Below are positions 1 to 11,694 of a DNA stretch of 64,000 nucleotides, piece by piece. Under the pieces are notes generated by a model. The model made no database searches and was not told the origin of the DNA. It saw nothing but the letters and a program-made list of their open reading frames with translations. The stretch is taken from contig SRSI01000023.1 of the NCBI GenBank assembly GCA_005656395.1, forward strand, positions 558,001 through 622,000. The letters run 5' to 3'. Numbering within the stretch: position 1 is the stretch's first letter; each line of letters begins with the position of its first letter. A program made the translations under genes and the position numbers. The DNA comes from Strongyloides papillosus. Its lineage: Eukaryota; Nematoda; Chromadorea; Rhabditida; Strongyloididae.

Positions 1-353
1 TACATTGTAACTACATCACCAACAACTTTGGGTAGTATTAAATATATGACTGGTTAATTAAAGACAAATTTGTAATTTTATTCTCGAGTTCGAAAAACCT
101 TTTCTTATAATAAAAGATAATGATTAATGATCGCGTATATTGATATAACAGTGTGGTTTTTAAAAATTTTATTCAGTTATTTTTCAAATTAACAAGTTAT
201 TAATTCATGTGAATATTTATTTAAAAGAGATTAACTTTTTAATTATTTTTGAAGGAATATTAAAATTCTTCACTGCACGTATACAGTTTAATATTTTTTT
301 ATTGAAATATTCTTTGTTTAATTCATCATAAGCCAATGTGATGTTTTGAAGAT
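1..353. other. Intergenic sequence, no feature seen
   Basis: AT-rich sequence at the window edge, downstream of the small secreted peptide gene. I see no exon, repeat or RNA signal in it. Confidence 0.5.
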
Positions 354-569
354 TCATTCATTTTCTCTTTGGAAATTGAAAGTTTCGTATGGTTGGTGAT
401 AGACAATTTTCGTTCCATCATTATAGGCTTTCACAGCATCATTAAATCTAAATATTATTTTAGGATGGTACATTCTGAAGTTTCTTCCCTCAACCTGAAG
501 ATCATTGAAGATGAAGGTAGCAACTAATACAAGAAATATAAATTTAACTGAAACGAAACATCCACTCAT
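354..569 (-). CDS. Small secreted peptide, 71 aa, unknown
   Basis: Single-exon ORF of 71 codons from a true ATG. Residues 1-28 form a clear secretory signal peptide (short polar start, then VKFIFLVLVATFIF), with probable cleavage around the VEG/R boundary. The mature part of about 44 residues is rich in aromatic and charged residues (RNFRMYHPKIIFRF, then a Gln/Asn/Glu-rich tail), has no cysteine after the signal region and no dibasic or Gly-Lys-Arg amidation site, so a processed neuropeptide is not obvious. A TATA-like box (TATATAAAGG read on the minus strand) lies about 50 bases upstream, and a TTTTTTAG acceptor-like sequence precedes the ATG, which supports a real gene. I do not recognise the family. 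Confidence 0.55.
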   Translation of the reverse strand: MSGCFVSVKFIFLVLVATFIFNDLQVEGRNFRMYHPKIIFRFNDAVKAYNDGTKIVYHQPYETFNFQRENE

Positions 570-617
570 GTTTGAAAAGAAAAATGCGAAAATTAAGCTC
601 TAAAAAAACAGTGAATG

Positions 618-630
618 CCTTTATATATCC
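618..630 (-). promoter_or_regulatory. TATA-like box of the small secreted peptide gene
   Basis: Minus-strand GGATATATAAAGG lies about 50-60 bases upstream of the ATG at 569. It stands out because a G pair follows the TATA core in otherwise featureless AT sequence. The role is inferred from position only. Confidence 0.35.
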
Positions 631-3609
631 CACAAATCCTACGTAAAGCCTGAAATTATGTTTTCCACTCACATTTGAGTAATTAACTTATTAAAAATAC
701 AAAATATTGAAGAAAATATGGCGTGGTATTTTAATTATTTATGTAATATATCTTTGTGTTTATTTTTAACGATCCTAGGAGATTTATGAATGCAATTTCT
801 ACCAATTGTTCCCATACAATTTATATTTTTATAATTTCTTACTTGGTAATTTATAATACTATCATGAATTACTATAAACATTACTTGTAAGGTTTAGGAA
901 TGTTAAAGTAGTATATATGTATTATTTATAAAATTAATTTATTAAATATGTTAACGTTTGTCTTTGTGAAAAATAACGTGAATATTGTAATTTTTTATCA
1001 ACTAAAGATTAAAGAACAAATTAAAGGATTGATAATTCTCTGTTAGGTGAAATCTTTTAAAAACATATTTAGAATCACAAACAAATATACAGTAATACTT
1101 TTTTTTTGTATATCCAACAATATTTTTTTGTTGTTATTGAATTATACCTTTAGTTTTATAGTACGAAACTAAAAAATAATGGTAATTTTATTAATGAATT
1201 TATATAACTTTATTTAAGTGTAATAATTTGTTAATTAATAAATTATTACACTGTTCTTCTTTTTCTTTAAAGTAACTAAATGTATTCACGAATAATGTCT
1301 TAGAAAAAAATGTACCTTATTCGTAGATCAAACACACGGGCACATTAAAAAATCGGAAAGATGTCTGGTAATAAATTACAGATACTTAAAATGCTTGAAA
1401 TTTTAAACTTTCTTTGATTAACAGGTTATATTTTTACACTTATGTCATGTAGTTCTTTTTTCCATAGACAGCAGATAAAAAAAGTTAGCAAGAACGATAA
1501 CTTTAATAATTCCCACATTAAAATATGGAAATGTATTTTTGTTTTCAAGAAAATTTTTGTTTACCATAAATAAAACATTTTTCTCTTTCAATTAAAACAT
1601 ACTCTTAATGAGTAAACTTTAAAATTCACTATAAAACTTATAATATTATTTTTAAAAATACATGATTATGTAAACAATTAAAAATTCCCCCATATTTAAT
1701 GTTATTCATCCAAAAATACCCTTTATATCACCACAATTTGTATTTTGGCAAAACAAATCAGATACCAATCATATAGAGGATAATTTACACCCATAAGATC
1801 AAACTGCCCCCGTTTCATATAAAAAAAATTGTTTAAAAAGCTGATAGTTATTTGAAAAAATACAATACACATGACAATTTATATACACAATATTTGCCAA
1901 AGTAAACAATTGATGAACTGTCTTAAATTAAATATTTAGATAAAAATATGGTAATTACGTGGTTGGAGAGAAAAAACATTTCCAGTAGTTGTTATTATCA
2001 AATAAAGTGTCGTTATCGGCAAACATGGAGAGTCAAAAAGAACAGTTAAGTTACACCAGAATCTTTCTAAAAGAGTTGTTTACTATGTTTAGTAAAAATA
2101 GTATTAATAAACACTTTTGAAAGTGGTTCAAATGTAGTGTGACCTTGAGCTATTAGAAATATAAAATTTAAAAAGTGTTTTTTTGTTTAAATTAATTCAT
2201 ATCTTGTTGGATGATTTAATTAGGAGATTGATACTATTCAGTTAACGTTGTATCACCTAGTTTGATTGCTAAAAATACCTCTATTAACTTCAATTAAACT
2301 TATAAAATTAAAGATTATTTAATTAATTTTGTTTAATTTAATTTGATGTCTAACACCTATTAAATTATTTTACTTGTAAACAAAAATAAATATTCTTATT
2401 TTTTAACGTAAAGTTTAATAAAATTAGGGTATGATAACGTCGTTTCACAAAGTGTTAAATTTTCTTCTATTTAGAATGATAAAATGAAATCATACAAAAT
2501 CCCTCATGTGTGAGTTAATTGTTATCGTGATATCATCCACAAAAGAATTGTTTTTCCCTTATAGTTCAAGTTTCATAACTCATTTACAACCAACAAAATG
2601 TTTTTTATCATAACTATTCCATATAATCTATTATTTATCCAATGACCTATTGTTTATAAATATAATATTATTATAAGCATGTGATTATAGATTACCTTTG
2701 CTACAATTGTACCACATTGCGTGATAATGAAATAAAAGAATTTTTTTTATAATTCTCTGATACATGGGCTTTCTAGATTAATCAATTAAATGCAACTGAA
2801 TATAGGGATGCATAATTGCAATATCGGTAAATAAAAGCTTACAGGAATATCCAAAAGATATTTATTGTACTTCCAAATAAACTTTAAATGGAAATTTTTT
2901 TTAAATTTACTCTAAAATAAATTTAAAGAGAATTTTAATTTGTTAGATATTGTTTGTTAAAAAAATTTTAAAAAGCAAACAAAAAATTGTGAGTTATAAT
3001 AAATTCCCATGGATTTTGTTTAAGTTTTTAATGAATGGGTATTTAATCGTACAAAGCAGTCACCGAAAACATTATCATTATCAAGATAAAATTGTTATTT
3101 ACCAGTACTTATCATAAATTTCACGTTTGTTATTGTAAAGAAGTAAAAGTTTTAAAAATCATATCTTCTTCAAACAACAAGAGATCTTTCTAAAGCTATG
3201 AATTAAATTACATACACTATAAAAGTGCTAGATAAATGTTTATAGTTTCACTATCTAATACTACAAAAGACATTTAATCATAATAAATGATAAACTTACT
3301 CCATATCAGCTGGGCTATTTTTAGCTCTATATATGATTTAGTGTGATATATGTATAATTTAATATTTAAATTTCATTTTTTACCACTCAAAACATCCATT
3401 AAAAAGTTCAAAAAGACTAAGTGTAAACAAACCTTTATCCTATATTCCTAATAAATAATTAATCCCCCTGTGTAATTTAATTAAAAAACCTCCAACAAAA
3501 CCAAGAAAACTCAATATTCTTAAAATAATTTTTTTCATAATACAACTGTTTATTCAACTATAATGTTTATAATATCAACATTAATCAAATATTATATAAT
3601 TAAACAAAT
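631..3609. other. Long intergenic spacer, nothing recognised
   Basis: About 3 kb of AT-rich DNA between the small peptide gene and mrps-26. There are no ORFs with protein-like composition on either strand, no tRNA-like A/B boxes, and no long inverted or tandem repeats that I could find by eye. Confidence 0.5.
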
Positions 3610-3694
3610 TTATTTATCTTTCGTAAAAAAAATTCTCTGATACAATCTAGTAAAAATAGCCAGGCCATAACTAACAACAAATTTATTACTAATT

Positions 3695-4354
3695 TTATAT
3701 AAACCTTGGTAAATCATCAGTCCTACGACCCTCCAGATCAATAGCAAAATCATAGGAAATTGGATTATCAAGAGCCTCCTCCAGTTTAGCATCAAGATTC
3801 TCTTTCGTAATAAAATTAGGTGATTGTTTTATCAAACGTAAAACTTCTTCTTTCCTCAAAGCAACATTCTTATCCTCATCCTCGAGGGCTGTTTCAATCT
3901 TCTCCAGAAGCTTTTCTTTTGTCTCCCTCATCTCTGTTTCTGCACGTGCCTTCCTTTCAGCCCTTAATCTTTCGTTTCTCTCCTCGTTTAACAATATGCA
4001 ACGTTCAAATTCCTCCTTCTCTTTCACACGTAACGTTTTCAAACTAGATTCTGCACTTTCTATCATATCTACTTCATCACTAAAGACTTTACGTAGGGAT
4101 AACATGACGTTATTGTATACATGTCGACGCCATAACAATTCCTCAACAATCTCTTTCTTCTCCCATGGTACATTCACAACATTATATAAAATTTTTTTAG
4201 ATGGTGGTAAAATTGGTGGTTTCCTAAAAAATATTTTGTTATAAAAAATAATCCATAATAAAAAAACATACCCATGTTTAGGTACCTGTCTTTTTAATAA
4301 TCTTACACTACTTATCAAGACCGATTCTTGAGAAAGAAAAGATTTACTAAACAT
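3695..4354 (-). CDS. mrps-26: Mitochondrial ribosomal protein S26 (mS26)
   Basis: Small-subunit protein of the mitochondrial ribosome. The 660-nt reading frame is open throughout but contains a 48-nt intron at 4224-4271 (donor GTATGT, acceptor TTTTTAG; codon gg|g). Removing it gives 203 aa, close to the roughly 205 aa of the human protein, and joins KHG to KPPILPPS. The C-terminal part NFITKENLDAKLEEALD plus SYDFAI...EGR matches the conserved mS26 end (NFIT-ENL-A-EEALD). The middle is a long charged helix (about residues 70-160, rich in Glu, Lys and Arg). The N-terminus is basic and Ser-rich, as expected for a mitochondrial targeting peptide. Retention of the intron would add 16 hydrophobic residues in frame. 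Confidence 0.88.
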   Translation of the reverse strand: MFSKSFLSQESVLISSVRLLKRQVPKHGYVFLLWIIFYNKIFFRKPPILPPSKKILYNVVNVPWEKKEIVEELLWRRHVYNNVMLSLRKVFSDEVDMIESAESSLKTLRVKEKEEFERCILLNEERNERLRAERKARAETEMRETKEKLLEKIETALEDEDKNVALRKEEVLRLIKQSPNFITKENLDAKLEEALDNPISYDFAIDLEGRRTDDLPRFI

Positions 4355-4387
4355 TATAGAACAAATTTCACAGATAAACTTTATTCC

Positions 4388-4498
4388 TCATATAAAATAA
4401 ATAAACATATTTCCAAAATCAACCGCTTCGTGATTACAAACCGCATTTAATGTTGCTTTTTGTTTCTCTTCCTCTTTCAACAAATTTATTCCTACCAT
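4388..4498 (-). CDS. Short upstream ORF, 36 aa, uncertain
   Basis: ATG-started frame of 36 codons ending 33 bases before the mrps-26 ATG on the same strand. Its composition (MVGINLLKEEEKQKATLNAV..., then a short hydrophobic end) looks more protein-like than the surrounding AT sequence. It could be an upstream ORF in the mrps-26 leader, a first exon spliced in a way I cannot resolve, or chance. Confidence 0.25.
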   Translation of the reverse strand: MVGINLLKEEEKQKATLNAVCNHEAVDFGNMFIYFI

Positions 4499-4863
4499 TT
4501 TTAATCATTTAATAAATTAAAAGGGGGCTCCCATTCATGGGTAAATATTGACGGAGTAGTACATATTTAAAAATAAAAATCTACTATATCAATTATATTT
4601 TTTAATTGTGCCGATTTTTACAGTGCTGTTAGATTGTATTTGAACGCCTCCAACTAAGTGATATATTAAGCAGATGTTTTTGTGTGCTTGCGCATCTTTG
4701 TAACTGTTACTTGCACTTGACATTATTTACTCTTCCATATAGTTCTGAACAGAATTAAAATCTCTATGTATATAGATCGAACAGCTATATTTTATTATAT
4801 TATATTCGATAATTAGGTATCTTCAATTTTTTATTGAGGAGAGTTGTATTTGCTTAAATTATT
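4499..4863. promoter_or_regulatory. Divergent promoter region mrps-26 / RING1
   Basis: A 365-bp gap between the minus-strand mrps-26 side and the plus-strand RING1 start. It must hold the promoter of at least one of them. It is less AT-extreme than the long spacers. No discrete element is certain. Confidence 0.4.
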
Positions 4864-6149
4864 ATGTCTACCTGCTTGAATAGTGGAGCAGTTGAATGTT
4901 CAGGATCTAGGCAAGGTATGGCATTATCAGATTACGACGAGGTAAATATTATATTTTCTTTTATGAAAAAATTATTATAACAACTTTTTTTCTACAGATA
5001 CGAAAACCACATCCAATAAAAAGTGGTGATACAACTGTATCAATTGGATCGCGAACCCTAAGGACAGAATTGACATGTCCAATATGTTTAGATTTACTAC
5101 AAACAACCATGACATCAAAAGAATGTTTACACCGTTTCTGTGAGCAATGTATAACACTATGTCTCCAACGTGGAAATAAAGAATGTCCAACATGTAGGAA
5201 AAAACTAGTCTCCAAAAGAAGCCTGAGGAGGGATGAAAATTTTGACTCTCTCGTTAACGCCATCTTCCCAGATCGTAAATTGTTTGACGAGTTACAGAAT
5301 GCCGTTAATTCCAAATTCGATGAGAAAGCAAATCTAGAAGCTTTACAAAAAAGTATTGCAGAGGGTATGAAAGCTCAGACTGCCGCGAAGAAGAAAGCAA
5401 AATTACAGACTAATAATGATGTTCCAAAGAAGAGGCGTAAAAGTAATAAGAGAGATTCAACAAATGTAGGTGAAGGTTTAGATAGTAGTGAAGTTAATGA
5501 AGAAACAGTTAGTGCAGGGGATTTATCTGATGATGATTTATCAACATTAAGTAGTTGTAGTAGTGATTCTAGTGATTCATCAACCTCTGACAGTTCCGAT
5601 GATTCATTGGTCCCCTCGGAGGTGTCTGATGCGACATCTACTGCCACAACATCCGTCTCCCATCCATCAATATCGAGGGATGGCTCCGCATCGAGGGATG
5701 TTGAGCGTAACGGTAGGGAGAAGGACTTCAAAATGCGGATGAATAAATGGTTAACAGATTCTAGAGACTCTCCAGCTCGGAGTAATGACGGTTCTGGTCT
5801 ATTAAAAGACAAATCAATAGACAAAGACAACTTGATATATCGTTTAAACAAAGAAAAAATCGAGATGGAACTTAAACCTAGTGAGAGTATAATGGAGGAC
5901 AAAAAAGCCAACAAACAACTTAAAAGATCCAGATTTATCTGTGTAAACGGAAGTGTAACATTTGGGCACCTCCAAAAATATCTTCAAAAAATTTGTGATA
6001 CAAATGACGAAATGTATAATGGTAAATTTTCTTTTACCCTCAATGATGGTAGCCAAAGAGTCATCGGGCACCAGGAAACTGTAGCAACATTACTGGAATC
6101 AATTGGACAACAAAAAACCCATCTTATCATTGTATTTAATACCATGTAA
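4864..6149 (+). CDS. RING1: RING1/RING2-type Polycomb E3 ubiquitin ligase
   Basis: Catalytic subunit of Polycomb repressive complex 1, which monoubiquitinates histone H2A in the nucleus. Two exons: 4864-4941 and 4998-6149, separated by a 56-nt intron, encoding 409 aa. The C3HC4 RING is complete: Cys53, Cys56, Cys69, His71, Cys74, Cys77, Cys89 and Cys92, followed by the family-specific CRKKLVSKRSLR. Before it lies the conserved SRTLRTELTCPICLDLL. A long acidic/Ser-rich linker with a basic patch (KKRRKSNKR) fills residues about 130-250. The C-terminus (about 335-408, FICVNGSVTFGHLQKYL... to the end) is a RAWUL ubiquitin-like domain, which binds CBX/RYBP-type partners in relatives. The C. elegans counterpart is spat-3. 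The tdp-1 start codon lies 247 bp downstream on the same strand. Confidence 0.93.
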
Positions 6150-6396
6150 AGAACGTTTTTTACAAATAATAACTCATTATGTTTATTTATTATAAATATT
6201 TTTAAGTTTCTAATAGTTTATTTTTTTATTTTTGATAGATGGTGATTGATAAATTTCTTATATATTACACTTTGTTGTTTTTTTGTTGATGTGTGGAGAT
6301 ACAATGATATGACATTATTCCAATTGTTTTATGTATGTACAAACAGGATATCGTTTTATCATTTACTTGTAAAAAAGTTTGTTAAAATAATTTATT

Positions 6397-7908
6397 ATGT
6401 CAGAGGATTGTTTAAATAAATACCAACAAAATTTGCTAACTAGTTCTGTAGAAAAAATTACTATAACTAAAGATACTACTGAAGCTGCCGATTCCACGAG
6501 TCAGACAGAAACTATTATTGAGGTATAATATTCATTATTATTATTTTTAATAACTGTTTCTATTGACGTTTTTTGTAGCCAACGTACGTTTCAGTAATTG
6601 ATCCATTCTCTAAAGAGATAATTGAACTACCTACACATGAAGATGATTCCTTAACTTTATCAACTTTATCTCATGCCATACCAGGTGCTTGTGGTTTGAA
6701 ATACCATAATGCGGAATCAGGAACACAAAGAGCACTCCTTATGGATCCAGCTGGTTTAAAATTCCTCTCTCCATTTGGTGGGTGGAGGGGAAAACAATTC
6801 ACCGTCATATTTTCACAGCCTTCACATTCATTTGAACGTAGTAGATATGATAATCTTGGCCATGGTTTTTATCGACCGGGTATGTTGTGTTATGTGTGTT
6901 ATGATTGTGTTTGACTTTTTTTCTCATACATTTATTATTTATTGAATTTTTCCTCTAATTATATTGTGTCATTTAGGAGACCAAAATGCGAAAAGGAGGA
7001 AGTTGATGGATGATGATTGTGTTAGTTGTTATGATTGTAGTGATGAGGATGGGTTTGAGGGGATTACCTCTACGAATATTAAGCAGAAACGGTCTAAGAA
7101 TGATGATGATGATGACGATTCGCAGACAGAGGAGGCCACCTCTGATTTGATTGTTTTAGGTATTCCATATTCTAATACGGAGGAAGATTTGAGAAAGTAT
7201 TTTGAGAAGTTTGGAACAGTTACTGTATCACAGGTAAGATAATATACTAACTTAATTTCTTACACATAATTACTGTAAATAACATTAACATTATTATTAT
7301 TGTAGATTAAGAAAAAAGAGGATGGTCAATCCAAAGGATACGGATTCATTAGAATGCTAGATTATAAAAGTCAAATGAAAGTCCTAAGAAGTTCACCTCT
7401 AAGAATCGACAACAGAACAGTCACAGTAAAAATACCAAATAATTCAAAACAAAACGATGAAAGTGGTTCTGTTGTAGAGAAACCAAACATCCGTAAACGC
7501 CTATTCGTCTCCCGTATCACAGAAGACCTAACACAAGATATATTAAAAAATTTCTTCACCAAAGAGGCTAAAAAAATCAACCCTAATAATACAGTGACAT
7601 CAGTTTTCATTCCCCGACCATTTAGATCATTCGCTTTCATAGCATTTTCAAATGATAGTTGTATTAGTAAAATTGTAAAAAAGAATAATTACGTCATAAA
7701 CGGAGTATCAGTAGCAGTTGAGGTATCCAACCTGAAGGAGTACCAAATATCCAACTCCCAAGATTCAATAGAAAGCAGTAAATCATCAAAATACAACGAT
7801 AGGAGTCTCGAAACCAGGATTGATGCATTGAATTTAAATCAACCAATAAAACAAGAATTTGAGGAGGGTGTTGGTAAAGATGAGGAAGAATATCCATATA
7901 TATATTGA
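6397..7908 (+). CDS. tdp-1: TDP-43 orthologue, RNA-binding protein
   Basis: Nuclear RNA/DNA-binding regulator of splicing and RNA stability. Four exons: 6397-6522, 6579-6879, 6977-7233 and 7306-7908; phases agree and give 428 aa. The N-terminal oligomerisation domain is recognisable (IPGACGLKYHN, conserved GACGL-Y). RRM1 (about 198-272) opens with TSDLIVLGIPYS (RNP2) and has SKGYGFIRM (RNP1). RRM2 (about 292-372) has KRLFVSRIT and FRSFAFIAF. An acidic stretch and a basic nuclear-localisation-like patch (KRRK) lie between the N-terminal domain and RRM1. The Gly-rich prion-like tail of vertebrate TDP-43 is absent; the protein ends about 55 residues after RRM2 in an Asp/Glu/Ser-rich tail. This matches C. 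elegans TDP-1, which also lacks a canonical Gly-rich tail. Confidence 0.93.
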
Positions 7909-8671
7909 GGATTTAATGGAAATTGTAAATTTTTTTCGATTTCTTTACTATTGTAATAAAAATATATTTAATTTATGGAGGTTCTGGTGTGTTTGGATAA
8001 TTTTTAGTTGACTATTTTTTGTTTTAACGATTGAAGATTGTTTTGTGTTGGGTAGAAGTATTTCAAAGTATGAAAGTTGATCTTTTATGCCTTTGAGTGG
8101 TCGTTTTGTTCATCATCTTGGATGAAGAAGGGTACTGGCAATGTAAAGAAGATAATGTAACGTAGTTTGTAGGCAGCTCCACACTACTTTATGTGTTAAT
8201 TAATGGAATATGAAATTAGTATTCTATTCTTCATTTGAAGATTGTTACAATTTTGTTTAATAGCAAAAAAAATTTCTTCTAGAAAATCAATACTTTTTTA
8301 TAAACAATCTTATAACCATTCGTCCTAAACATTTTGATAACATTGCTTAACTTTTTTATTTATTTTAACTGATTATATGAATGACATTGATAAGTGGGGT
8401 ATTCCACCAACTTTCTTATTATTGTGAAATTGGAATGACTCTAAATTTCGATATCGAATATTTTTTTTAGTATTATTCCACATATTAAAATTGAAACAAT
8501 TACTTTTTATTTTAAATGCTCTTAATTAAAGCTATTTAAAATAGCTGAAAATAGTTACAAATTACCTTGTCCCATGCAGAAAAAGCACACATAATGTCTT
8601 GATGATATAAAATTTGGGGAATCTTATATGCAAAAACTTATACAACTCCTATTAATTATCTATATTACAGA
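7909..8671. other. Intergenic, tdp-1 3' region and PRXL2 upstream
   Basis: The tdp-1 3' end and the upstream region of the PRXL2 gene. It ends in a strong acceptor (TATATTACAG) immediately before the next ATG. Nothing else is recognised. Confidence 0.5.
8661..8671 (+). other. Probable spliced-leader acceptor site
   Basis: TATATTACAG followed by a single A and then the ATG of the PRXL2 gene. A consensus 3' splice site one base before a start codon, with no upstream coding exon visible, is the usual signature of nematode trans-splicing. A cis-spliced 5' UTR exon cannot be excluded. Confidence 0.5.
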
Positions 8672-9365
8672 ATGTTCCTAGCATCGATTGGAGCAGCTAT
8701 CGCTGGAGCACTACTATATGCTAATCTCCCAGCTCGATACATCATCGGATACTCAGTCCCATCTATCAATTACCTCAGAACAGGAAAGTTAATCAAAATC
8801 AAAAGCGAAAAAGATGTATTAAGTAGTTCAGAAATTGAGGTACCTTAAAATTTATTTAATTTTTTAGCACTTAAGTATATTTAAAATTTGTGTTTTGTTA
8901 TAGGCTGGATCAATTATTGATAATGAGAATGTTTTAGTATTTGCTATCAGGAGACCTGGTTGTGCTTTGTGTAGGAAGGAGGGAAAGGACCTTGTTGCGA
9001 TAAAGCCGGAACTTGAGAAGAGGGATATTAAACTTATTGGTGTTGTTCATGAGTATAAGGGTGTTGATGGTTTCAGGGAGTTCTTTGATGGTTGTGATAT
9101 TTACTATGATGTTGATAAGAAGTTTTATGGACCAAAAGAGAGGTGGATGCCAACTTGGATTGGATTTTTGAGACCAAAATTGTGGATTAATTATAAGAAA
9201 TCAAGAGATTCTGGAGTTGAGGGAAACCTTGAGGGTGAGGGACGTCTCCTTGGGGGTGTCTATCTCATTATGAAAGGAGAAATGATATATAGTCATCTTG
9301 AAGAAGAATGGGGTGATTGGGCTAATACAACGGAAATATTAGAAGCTGTCAAAAAATTAGACTAA
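8672..9365 (+). CDS. Peroxiredoxin-like 2 (PRXL2A/FAM213A) protein
   Basis: Thioredoxin-fold redox protein of the PRXL2 family; relatives are thought to be CxxC antioxidant proteins. Exons 8672-8839 and 8904-9365 with a 64-nt intron give 209 aa. Residues 1-25 are hydrophobic (FLASIGAAIAGALLYA), a signal-anchor as in mammalian FAM213A. The redox motif is RRPGCALC (Cys76 and Cys79) in the context VFAIRRPGC, and the family signatures KKFYGPKERWM and GNLEGEGRLLGGVY follow. The family C-terminus EEEWGDWANTTEILEAVKKL is present. All expected residues are there, so it should be functional. Start codon chosen because an acceptor lies one base upstream and the hydrophobic segment begins there. Confidence 0.9.
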
Positions 9366-9620
9366 TATAGGATGTCCTTTTTATAAGATGTACTTGGATA
9401 CTCTCTCTGTAACATTATCCCTCATAATTATTATGTTTCTCTAAATATAGTAAATATATAAAAATATTTTTCCTTGTAGTCTACATATAAACTATTCAAA
9501 TTTAAACAGAGAAGTAATTTTAAAGTATTTGTGAAGGAGAAAAGATTTATAAATAGACTTGTATACATAGTTATGAATATGAAAATATCAGACATATACA
9601 TTTTTATATAGTTACTATCA

Positions 9621-10624
9621 TCATAATAATACAGGGTAATTTTTTGCTTTCGATTTATTTTCTAACTCATGAATAGTTCTCCCATTCTTTCCATCAAAAT
9701 GAACTATACTTGACCTAACAGTTTTCGATGAATTGTTTAAAGTTAAATCTCTATTCTTTAAGATTGCTTTATCAATACTTCCTTCATCTTCGCAATTAGT
9801 TTCTTCGTTTATCACTATTTGATCAAGATCACTATTATCTCTCCCGTGCTTTAGGGAAATTATATCGGAAAAATTTATCTCCTCTGTTAGGTGAATATAA
9901 TTATCTAAAAAAAATTATTATTATTATTATTATTTATCCTAAAATATATAAATATTTTTTTATTTTTTAATACAAAATTTTAATTCTAGTTTTCTTATAT
10001 GTGTTATATATAATTTTGTCAAAAAAAATCTATATAATTTAATTATAATTATATTCTTAAATAAAACACATAATTTTTCATATATCTTTTTGAATATGTT
10101 AACTAAAAGTATGTGTATTATTCATCCTTGGTAAATAAAAACTTTTTGCTAAGTTATTTAAAGTCACTACAGGATTGTTTTTAATTATCATATGCTTTTA
10201 ATAAAAGATAATTGGGACTATGAAAGATTGTCATTAAAAATTAAAAAATATTATTCACTACCATGAGATGTAAGTTGGATTATGGGATAATCAAAGGTTG
10301 AGGAATCTCAAGAGGTTGTGTAGCTAATGATTTAGCCTTGTGTTTTTGTCTTCCTTCTTATTATTATAATATAATGTTATACAAAATATATAATCTCTAA
10401 ATAATATATTTTTGAAATTCAAGCAAAGGACTACCTTTAATAAGTGAGACTTATATTACTTTGAAATAATTATTTTTACCTTCATTCTTACCTAAATGCC
10501 ACCAGCAGTCGTTTGTTAGGAGTATTATTATAATTAGAAGTGTTATAATAGCAGTTAAACATAGAAAAATTATGAGTGAAGTTACAAAGACTAATGTACT
10601 TTTTGTTAATAAAAACAGTAGCAT
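9621..10624 (-). CDS. Small single-pass membrane protein, unknown (two-exon model)
   Basis: Model built from splice signals: exon 1 is 10492-10624 (ATG to TTA G|GTAAG) and exon 2 is 9621-9904 (after TTTTTTTTAG). Phases agree and give 138 aa. Exon 1 is almost entirely one membrane segment (about residues 10-37, LVFVTSLIIFLCLTAIITLL and more) followed by TNDCWWHL. Exon 2 encodes a hydrophilic tail rich in Glu, Asp, Ser and Asn. An alternative terminal exon is possible at 10280-10356 (open in the same phase, basic start RQKHKAKS, then a stop), though its acceptor is weak; the gene might have two tails. Family not recognised. It is divergent from a similar single-pass membrane gene starting at 10983. 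Confidence 0.5.
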
Positions 10625-10982
10625 ATCCAAATAAATGTATACTAAAATATATTTTTTATTTACATATTATTAAATACTAAAAAAATGTTGTTAAATATAT
10701 TATTTTCTTTTCTACAAATTAAAAATTTTGGTATTTAAAAGTTTTTGGCCCATTTTGTAAGGAAAGAACATATAAATATAATGTTTAGGATTAAACAAAG
10801 ATGGCACATTATATTTCTTGTATTTTTAACATTTTAATTTTAATCTTGATTAATTCAGCTATCATTTTTAATGCCATTATTTAGTTTTGACATAAAATTT
10901 TTTCTCCTATCTTTTATCATATCGTTTATTTTAATTTTAGCTTTTCTGGAGAGTAGAAAAAGTATAATTAGATGGTAATCTA
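10625..10982. promoter_or_regulatory. Shared upstream region of two divergent membrane-protein genes
   Basis: A 358-bp spacer between two head-to-head genes that both encode short N-terminal single-pass membrane proteins. It must hold their promoters. I see no clear discrete element. Confidence 0.35.
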
Positions 10983-11694
10983 ATGATGGAATCTTTTACA
11001 ATTTCCCTTTCAACAATTTTTGTGGGTTTACTAATGATCACAACTATACTAGTATGTAGTTGTTGTTATTGTACTGATATATGGTTGTCAAAGAAAAATG
11101 ATAAAAGTTTACTAGGAGAATTCTATGACGAGGATTTAGAGAGAGACGAAAAAAAAGACTGCTATTGAAATGAGAAATATTGAAAGTTCACAAAACAAGA
11201 ATTCTGCACTCCTAAAGGAGCATAATTGTAGTAAACACATAAATCCTGTTATTTTCCAGTACCCATCACCACCATCTCTAAATGGGCATGCCAATAATAG
11301 TGACAAAAAGAATTGCATACATAATTACACCACTAAATTTACTGATTACATTGAAGATAATAAAAATGGTATGTGGAGATGCAATCAGGAGGAGGCTGGG
11401 AAAAGCAATACTGCCTCGACATCTCACTCTAATTGCTCAAGAACCTCACATACGATAACATCGTCGTTAGTGACGACACCTAACACAAATCAAAAACAAT
11501 CCCGAAGTCCATCACCAACGAGTGGTTCACAAAAAGCAGTACTACCAGCTGTTATCTTGCCAATTACTTGCCTTATTCAGAGTCACCCACCTCATGATTG
11601 TCATGGAAAAGATTGTATCTACAGGACAAAAGATTACTTGCAATTAGGGAAACTAAAAACGGATACAGATGATATTGGTGTATCGGAGGTATAA
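10983..11694 (+). CDS. Single-pass membrane protein with Ser/Thr-rich tail, frame broken at an A8 tract
   Basis: Two adjoining frames. 10983-11168 encodes a 61-residue peptide: a membrane segment (about residues 5-27, STIFVGLLMITTILVC), a cysteine cluster CSCCYC, then an acidic stretch. It stops at TGA. The frame that continues (open from about 11140, first ATG at 11170) encodes 174 residues, Ser/Thr/Pro/Asn-rich with several Cys and His, ending at 11694 with VSEV. Omitting one base from the eight-A tract at 11149-11156 fuses both into about 236 aa (DERDEKK-type acidic run directly into TAIEMRN). A sequencing or assembly error is the simplest reading; a real mutation or slippage is possible. 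The last codons GAG|GTATAA could also be a splice donor, so the 3' end is uncertain. Family not recognised. Confidence 0.5.
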
